Below are positions 48,001-61,690 of a DNA stretch of 61,690 nucleotides, piece after piece. The notes under the pieces are model-generated. The model was given only the letters and a program-made list of their open reading frames with translations, was not told the origin of the DNA and did no database searches. Numbering within the stretch: the stretch's first letter is position 1; the number at the start of each line of letters is the position of its first letter. The stretch comes from Acanthaster planci (lineage: Eukaryota > Echinodermata > Asteroidea > Valvatida > Acanthasteridae), in assembly GCF_001949145.1 (NCBI RefSeq), contig NW_019091486.1, positions 180,006-241,695 on the forward strand, read 5' to 3'. The translations under genes were made by a program, and so were the position numbers.

Positions 48001-49223
48001 ATTAGCGCAATCGAATCACGTGATTATTTCGTGACACAGCATTAAAACCTAATACCACGTTACCACGTTTGTAAGAAAAACAGTTACGTGACTTTGATGC
48101 GACTTTTACGTATGTCCAATGGGGTCTTCATATTGGTAAAAATAAACAAAAATAATAAAAATAGATTAATTACCAAATGTACAACCGAAGAAAACAAATA
48201 GTACCAGTGGCTAACAAGCGCTTTGCGCATGGAAAAAATCCCTGTACATGTAGGAACATTTTACGATGATGACCTTGAACAATTTCAAGGGGCAATGCAC
48301 TCAGCGGTTTGCCTTAACCTTTTTCCCGTTACAGAAAACGCCCCGTCTGCGCCGAAATTGGCGACAGCGAATGGAAGAGCAACCTACGAACAAAGTAAGC
48401 TGTGACCATGCAAACTCCTTGCCTTTATTGATAAAGAAGTCGCAACCAAAAGGCAGTGCAAACTGCGACAACCCTTGAAATTTGACATCAAGGGCAACCG
48501 TTCTTTATACCTGTTCCCCTCAGATTCAAACGGCACGGGTGTGGGGTGAATATTCAATTTAATTGGCCTCCGTAACCTAAGAGCTCTGGGTGCAAGGTAT
48601 TGGAATTAAGCTAGAAAATGGGTTGCATGGCGCTGTGCAGAAAGACCTCTTTGATCAAAGGCTTCATGGGTTTCAAATGAAAGACTTTCTAGACAATTGA
48701 CAAAAGTTGCCCCAGCTACGTTGAAAAACAGTGTCTGTTTCCAACTTCTTAAACTACAAAACAGAGCGTGAAGGGGAACTGTTGTTGGTTAGAGGTGGAT
48801 AGTTACACTCGAAAACTGCTGGGTCAGATTGGGGCAGACCTGGTAGAGAAAAGAACTTCGTTATAGGTGGAAAATACATGTTATTCATTTTGACCTGGAA
48901 CAATAATGCTCCCTTTTCCCCAGAAAGAGTCACACAAGTATGGTTTTCGATTTAAGGTGGACGTAGTCCTGATTTATTAATATTATTTTTTCAAGTTATA
49001 AATTATGTGCCCGAAGTATAGCGCATTGGCCGAAACGTAGCCCCTTTTTTACGATCTGTACTTTCCATCAGGATAACAATTAAAGGGAAACAATGGTTCT
49101 TGTTTAACAGAGGTAACTCCTAGAGGCTTGCAGTCCGGGGCTGCAGCAACACTGAAGCCGTCAGCCGGTCTGGTCGATCTGGTTGTCTTCGCTGCCGTCG
49201 TTGTTGGAAAAACATCCTCATGA
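30005..49223 (+). CDS. Ig/FN3 cell-adhesion protein (lachesin/klingon/wrapper-like)
   Basis: Eleven exons join in frame (1656 bp, about 551 residues): 30005-30065, 33335-33508, 35244-35378, 37753-37929, 38916-39218, 41429-41603, 43221-43321, 45543-45700, 46513-46711, 48335-48394 and 49111-49223 (stop TGA). All acceptors are AG and all donors GT (mostly GTAAG/GTGAG). Introns are phase 1 except those after exon 6 (phase 2) and exon 8 (phase 0). Order: signal peptide, unknown two-Cys segment, Ig1, Ig2, Ig3, FN3, short stalk, hydrophobic tail. Three Ig plus one FN3 with a lipid-anchor-like end is the layout of Drosophila klingon and wrapper and relates to IgLON/lachesin adhesion proteins at nerve-cell surfaces. 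Orthology is not decided. The start of exon 5 has an alternative in-frame acceptor at 38929-38930. Confidence 0.85.
32988..33268 (-). mobile_element. tRNA-derived SINE, copy 1
   Basis: On the minus strand it has a perfect RNA polymerase III B box (GGTTCGAATCC, 33196-33206) and an A-box-like TGGCGTAGTGG (33238-33248) about 31 bp upstream, then a body shared with 59892-60165 and a TAATAA-type 3' tail. Shared body landmarks are TCCACATGTGGATTG, GTGGGTTTTACCCAGAATATTC and TTTTCCTCCCA. It lies in intron 1 of the Ig/FN3 gene. Confidence 0.85.
33335..33508 (+). CDS. Ig/FN3 gene exon 2: unrecognised two-cysteine segment
   Basis: Encodes 58 residues beginning ADSTEADLTYIVIG and including VQKCLETLG and GYLRKCLRKL. 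The two cysteines are 19 residues apart. It is not an Ig or FN3 fold by sequence. The exon is symmetric (phase 1 to phase 1), so skipping it keeps the frame. The acceptor (cccttttgtacag) and donor (gtaagg) are good. A SINE lies about 65 bp upstream and an inverted-repeat element starts about 43 bp downstream. Confidence 0.7.
33552..33905. mobile_element. Inverted-repeat (foldback) element
   Basis: The left part carries AATCCACTCCAAAAGAGTGAAAAC and degenerate CACTCC/GTGAAA repeats; the right part carries the reverse complement (GTTTTCACGCTTTTGGAGTGGAT and GGAGTGGTTTCACTTTTGC). The arms pair outward to about 33552 and 33905, where the second assembly gap begins. No coding potential. Confidence 0.7.
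33910..33973. other. Assembly gap (64 N)
   Basis: Run of N directly beside the inverted-repeat element, in intron 2 of the Ig/FN3 gene. Foldback structure plus the following TG-rich tract may have blocked assembly. Confidence 0.99.
35244..37929 (+). CDS. Ig/FN3 gene exons 3-4: first Ig domain
   Basis: Exons 35244-35378 and 37753-37929 encode Ig1, split by a phase 1 intron inside the domain. Exon 3 carries the first cysteine (STAVLRCEIVNLG) and the core tryptophan (VFWWRG). Exon 4 carries the SDAGKYKCQV second-cysteine motif. The NLG.K..VFW spacing resembles the first domain of lachesin-type proteins. Sequons are NET and NST. Confidence 0.85.
38062..38153. repeat. A/C-tract inverted repeat
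   Basis: AAAAAAGCACCCCCCCAAAA at the left and its imperfect complement CTTTTTTTGGGGGGGTAGC at the right enclose about 48 bp. Located in intron 4 of the Ig/FN3 gene. Confidence 0.7.
38916..39218 (+). CDS. Ig/FN3 gene exon 5: second Ig domain
   Basis: A single exon encodes a whole I-set-like Ig domain: AILYCNASGFPDPTVTW, then LLSNIDEQDAGVYNCTASN. Phase 1 on both sides. The chosen acceptor at 38914-38915 gives the proline-containing linker LPSIVSLEP; an acceptor 15 bases on is in the same frame. Confidence 0.85.
40685..40726. repeat. 21-bp tandem duplication
   Basis: Two adjacent copies of CCTCCCACCTGAAAGCGTGG plus one base (A or G) in intron 5 of the Ig/FN3 gene. Confidence 0.9.
41429..43321 (+). 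CDS. Ig/FN3 gene exons 6-7: third Ig domain
   Basis: Exons 41429-41603 and 43221-43321 encode Ig3: YVSLDCEVSAVPSAEIMW in the first, DEDYGVYRCTASNMMG in the second. The intron between them is phase 2. It contains a MITE-like inverted-repeat element ending about 86 bp before exon 7. Confidence 0.85.
42975..43134. mobile_element. MITE-like palindromic element with flanking duplication
   Basis: Long imperfect palindrome of 160 bp. The left end ATGGCGTGCAAAGTTA pairs with the right end TAATTTCGCACGCCAT. The centre is a perfect 15-bp inverted repeat (AGAGATATCTTTATT). TTTCTTT flanks it at 42968-42974 and again, one base out, at 43136-43142. It is in intron 6 of the Ig/FN3 gene. Confidence 0.8.
45543..46711 (+). 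CDS. Ig/FN3 gene exons 8-9: fibronectin type III domain
   Basis: Exons 45543-45700 and 46513-46711 (phase 0 intron) encode an FN3 domain. Exon 8 has PPRVTSAPKS, YSLSWQPG and SYVIQFRG. Exon 9 has the classic LRPNTTYQMTIYGRNQYG stretch followed by GEPT. Confidence 0.85.
46748..46943 (+). repeat. Interspersed ~190-bp repeat, copy B
   Basis: Same family as 13565-13753: GATGGACCAAAAGAGGGCGC near the start and GGGGGTGCTTCTGCTCAAGG at the end. It begins about 37 bp after the exon 9 donor of the Ig/FN3 gene. Confidence 0.85.
47490..47645. repeat. AT-rich degenerate array
   Basis: Repeated, partly inverted copies of ATTACGAATTACTAAT- and GTTATAACGAATTGCTAAT-like units in intron 9 of the Ig/FN3 gene. 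Confidence 0.65.
48335..49223 (+). CDS. Ig/FN3 gene exons 10-11: stalk and GPI-signal-like tail
   Basis: Exon 10 (48335-48394) is a 20-codon symmetric exon encoding a Pro/Ala-rich linker. Exon 11 (49111-49223) encodes a small-residue segment (QSGAAATLKPSAG), then a short hydrophobic run (LVDLVVFAAVVVGK) and stops three residues later. Small residues followed by a hydrophobic C-terminus suggest GPI attachment. The run is short and contains Asp and Lys, so this is uncertain. Confidence 0.6.
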
Positions 49224-52200
49224 AGTTCACTTTGTTTCCTCGTATATGCACTTGCAATCGGAAAGACCGGGGGTCGCTGACTGCCCCACGTTGTACAGGG
49301 CTGAATTTGACTGCCGGGGATGTTCGCAGTGACGGAATGGATCATGCGAAGCGCCATCACGAAAATCGGCACATGAAACAAACATCGCAGCGAGAGAACG
49401 ATTCGAGGGCGGCTCGGGAAGTTGACTGTCTTGGATTTTACAGCCAGCTTTCCAAAAACTAACTTTTACTGTTAAGGTCCTTCTGAGAGGCACAAAATGT
49501 TATTCCATTCTATATAGTCGAGTCAATTTCATTTACTGCCAGAATTCGTGTTCATTTAGTTGCTTGTTCGATTTTATAACAGCGTTTTATACGTGCAGTA
49601 TCGTTGCTGTTTTCATTTTTATCGTTAGCGTCAATATCAGATCACCAAAATGACTTCGGAGACTTTGGTGGTTTCATCTTTTGTCAACTTTACGATATAT
49701 TGCACCATTGACACCTGCCATTGTCTTATATATTTTGATTTCCCAAACTACACGCCAGTGTTCTCCTCTGTCTACAGTTCTGAAATGTAGTCAAGATAGA
49801 TATATGTCATTTTCATAAAGTACACATATATATAATAATCAGTGTTCTACAATTGTATATGAAATCGCTGCACATTCTGCTCGTTTAAAGTTATTATGAG
49901 AGCAAAAGATGCATAAACGTCTTACGCACTATGTATAGTGACCTATAATGTACATGTTTTAAATCGACCAGAAGTCTGCGAGCAACATGTCAAGTGTCTG
50001 CTCACAGAACCAAACAACTTGTCTTTTGCAAAAGGAGTTGGGACGCATCCCGGGGCGTCTGCACTTTTTCTACTTCTATGCAGCCTGCACCCAAATGTAG
50101 AAAGACATTGTAAGACTGGATGCAGTAAACACACACGCCGCTCCGATGCTCAAGGGTCAATTAATTAAATCGTAGTAATTTCCCACGTCAATGGTTAAAA
50201 TGGATAAGGGAGAAAAGACATGAATTAAAAGAGTTTCTGTGTATATTGAACGTGAGTGGTAGTGTACACGAGAATTATTCACTGTTATTATACTTGTAGG
50301 TGTCGCAAGTAAGGTGTATATGGGGGGGTCATCGCCGGCAAACTGACAACCTATCACTGGCGGAAGGGGGTCAACTCTGAGGTATTTCCAAGGACAGTGC
50401 GTGGTGATGTTCACCTTCTTCTTTCCTTTTGTTTCCGTCCCTTTGCCTGTTCGTCTTCCTCACTTTCCTCATTTCTCAGCTCCCGCATCCTGCGACACCA
50501 CTGCTCATAAGCATCTTCACTGTTTCGTACTTGTATTGGGAGCTATTTTTCGGCCGTCGATATCATCGAACATTAGGAATTCAATTGGGATCTAACACAC
50601 CAGTGACTATCCTAAATCGGAATGAACGTTTTTAAACTGACATTGTGAAGTCACCTTGTTTAGCTTTACTGTTCCTTTCTGAATGAAGATGAAGAAAAGT
50701 TTGCTTCCTATTAACACTCCTCTCGTCTGATTTTGAGGATCTGGCCATTTCTACTTCCTGAATGGGGCACACTCACAAGCTTTGAAAATCACTTCACGGG
50801 GCCTGGACAACGCAAACACTAACAGACTGCACACACAATGTACTCGCTTTCGAGAAAAACGCAACAGCGTTTAACAAAAGTGTTCTTCAAAGATTACAAA
50901 AATATATCTCCAAATGCAAAAGTACTTGATCGGTATAAAGATGTAGAAAAATTACAGGCACAGCGAATGCATGTGCATACATACCAGCTTAAAATCTTAA
51001 ATTGAAAGCTTTGGAACAAAACCTCGATCCCAACTGAGAAAGCGTAAGGAATTCCGTTAGTAATGAGACACGAGCTGGACCAAGAGAGGGCGCAATTTTT
51101 CTAGCAACAGAGGCTCCTTTGGTAGGAAGTGCACTTCGCTGGTTCACAAACGACTATGAAACGCACGCGTCACCATACCTGGCAAAAATTAACACCCCCG
51201 ACCAACGTGGCTCTTTTCTACCGATGAGGGGGTGCTTCTGCTCAAAGCCGTTTAATTTTCACGTCTGGCACCCTCGGGTTTCTCACTCTACTTAAAGACG
51301 AAACAGGAGAGGTTCCATATCTTAACTCAGGCTGGTTATAAAAATAAAAACCCCAATGTTTTCGGAATGATTCCAACTTCAACCGTGCAGCGATATCATG
51401 ATCAATACCAGGTTAAACACCGACGAATTGCTAAGCGTCTGATTATTAAACCGTCTCGCCACAAAATCTCATAACGAAAGGCAATAGTGCTGACACTTTA
51501 ATGAGGGTGTCATTTCTTAGAATAAACCATTGATGCACTTGCATGGACTGTCAACTGTCTTTTTTTCCCCCTTTCAAGCGGGCAGATGTTGCTTTTCTCA
51601 GAGAAATGCTGCCGTATACTGAAGGTTTACCCGTTTCAGATGTTAAAATTGACGGTATCTCTTGAGTGGAGTGTAAATTATTCGATCAACCTCAAGACAT
51701 CCTATCCCAATGTTTGAATGGATTAAAGCTCGTGCGTTTCCTGTCACGGGCAAAGGGTTCCTTGGAATAGCTGGGCGATGGATCAATCACATTGGATGTA
51801 ACAATCAATCAGCGCTGTTGAATTTGGCAATCAATGTGCATGCCAAGCTGGACAAGTACATCTAACGGCCTTGATAAGATTATTACAATAAAAAAATATC
51901 TTGCTAGATGGTTAAACAACTTGCCACATTTGGCAGTGACTTGAAGTTACTTTGTTCACGATGCAAAAACTTTCTTAAGTGCATTTCTTTCAGCCTAATG
52001 ATTTCAAAAATGGTTTACCAATGTTTCTGTCATAAAACATTCAACAACTCTCCTGAGTTTCAAACTTTTCTTCAACATATCCATAAATTTATGGAATGTA
52101 GTGTGATTTTTGCAAACTTGAAATTGTATGTTTTTACATTGAATATTCATGATCAAAGAAAAACCTGGCAATAATACTTAAAAATGCAAAACTACCTTGG

Positions 52201-52288
52201 CATTAATGGAGTTGTTAATAATACTTTGACCCTCTGGGGAAACATAATGCTTATGACGGTAGCCTTTGACCCATCTGGGTCAATCCAT
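49224..52288. other. Intergenic stretch between convergent Ig/FN3 and CHEK1 genes
   Basis: About 3 kb containing both 3' ends. It holds one copy of the ~190-bp repeat (51068-51250) and AT-rich sequence. No further exon is supported. Confidence 0.55.
51068..51250 (+). repeat. Interspersed ~190-bp repeat, copy C
   Basis: Full-length match to the other copies, from GAGCTGGACCAAGAGAGGGC to GGGGGTGCTTCTGCTCAAAG. Confidence 0.85.

Positions 52289-61690
<9,402 letters not shown>

Overview
The window is eukaryotic and animal. Every supported gene is split by GT-AG introns with well-conserved splice sites. The intergenic DNA carries SINE-like, MITE-like and microsatellite repeats. One gene is clearly a metazoan checkpoint kinase CHK1, and another is an Ig/FN3 neural-adhesion-type protein. 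Compact genes, introns of about 0.35-3.5 kb and the protein sequences suit a marine invertebrate, possibly a lancelet or another invertebrate deuterostome. The species is inference; the sequence does not prove it. There are two assembly gaps, at 19732-19835 and 33910-33973.

Region 1 (1 to about 23.8 kb, + strand) holds three head-to-tail copies of one five-exon gene family: copy 1 at 224-3113 (5' end outside the window), copy 2 at 7105-10807 and copy 3 at 16753-23735. I do not recognise the family. Copy 3 is intact and encodes about 308 residues: a signal peptide followed by two related halves, each made of two exons. Copy 2 carries a one-base deletion in exon 4 and a lost splice acceptor before exon 5, so it looks like a young pseudogene. 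The 5' flanks of copies 2 and 3 share a conserved block with a perfect kappaB-type site (GGGAATTTCC). This would fit, but does not prove, Rel/NF-kB-controlled expression of a secreted protein.

Region 2 (23.7-30.0 kb) is gene-poor. Region 3 (30005-49223, + strand) is an 11-exon gene I could join in frame throughout, about 551 residues. It has a signal peptide, an unrecognised N-terminal two-cysteine segment, three Ig domains, one FN3 domain and a short hydrophobic, GPI-signal-like tail. This is the layout of the lachesin/klingon/wrapper (IgLON-related) adhesion proteins. Several mobile elements sit close to its exon boundaries.

Region 4 (52289 to about 61182, - strand) is the 3' part of CHEK1. 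It holds the kinase domain from just before the HRD loop onward, a regulatory exon with both SQ motifs equivalent to human S317 and S345, and the C-terminal KA1-type domain. The N-lobe exons lie beyond 61690. Just after the regulatory exon lies a triplicated ~46-bp unit, each copy with its own splice-donor-like and acceptor-like site.

Repeats include a tRNA-derived SINE (two copies), a ~190-bp interspersed repeat (four copies, all in the same orientation) and at least four inverted-repeat/MITE-like elements, two of them with clear flanking duplications.
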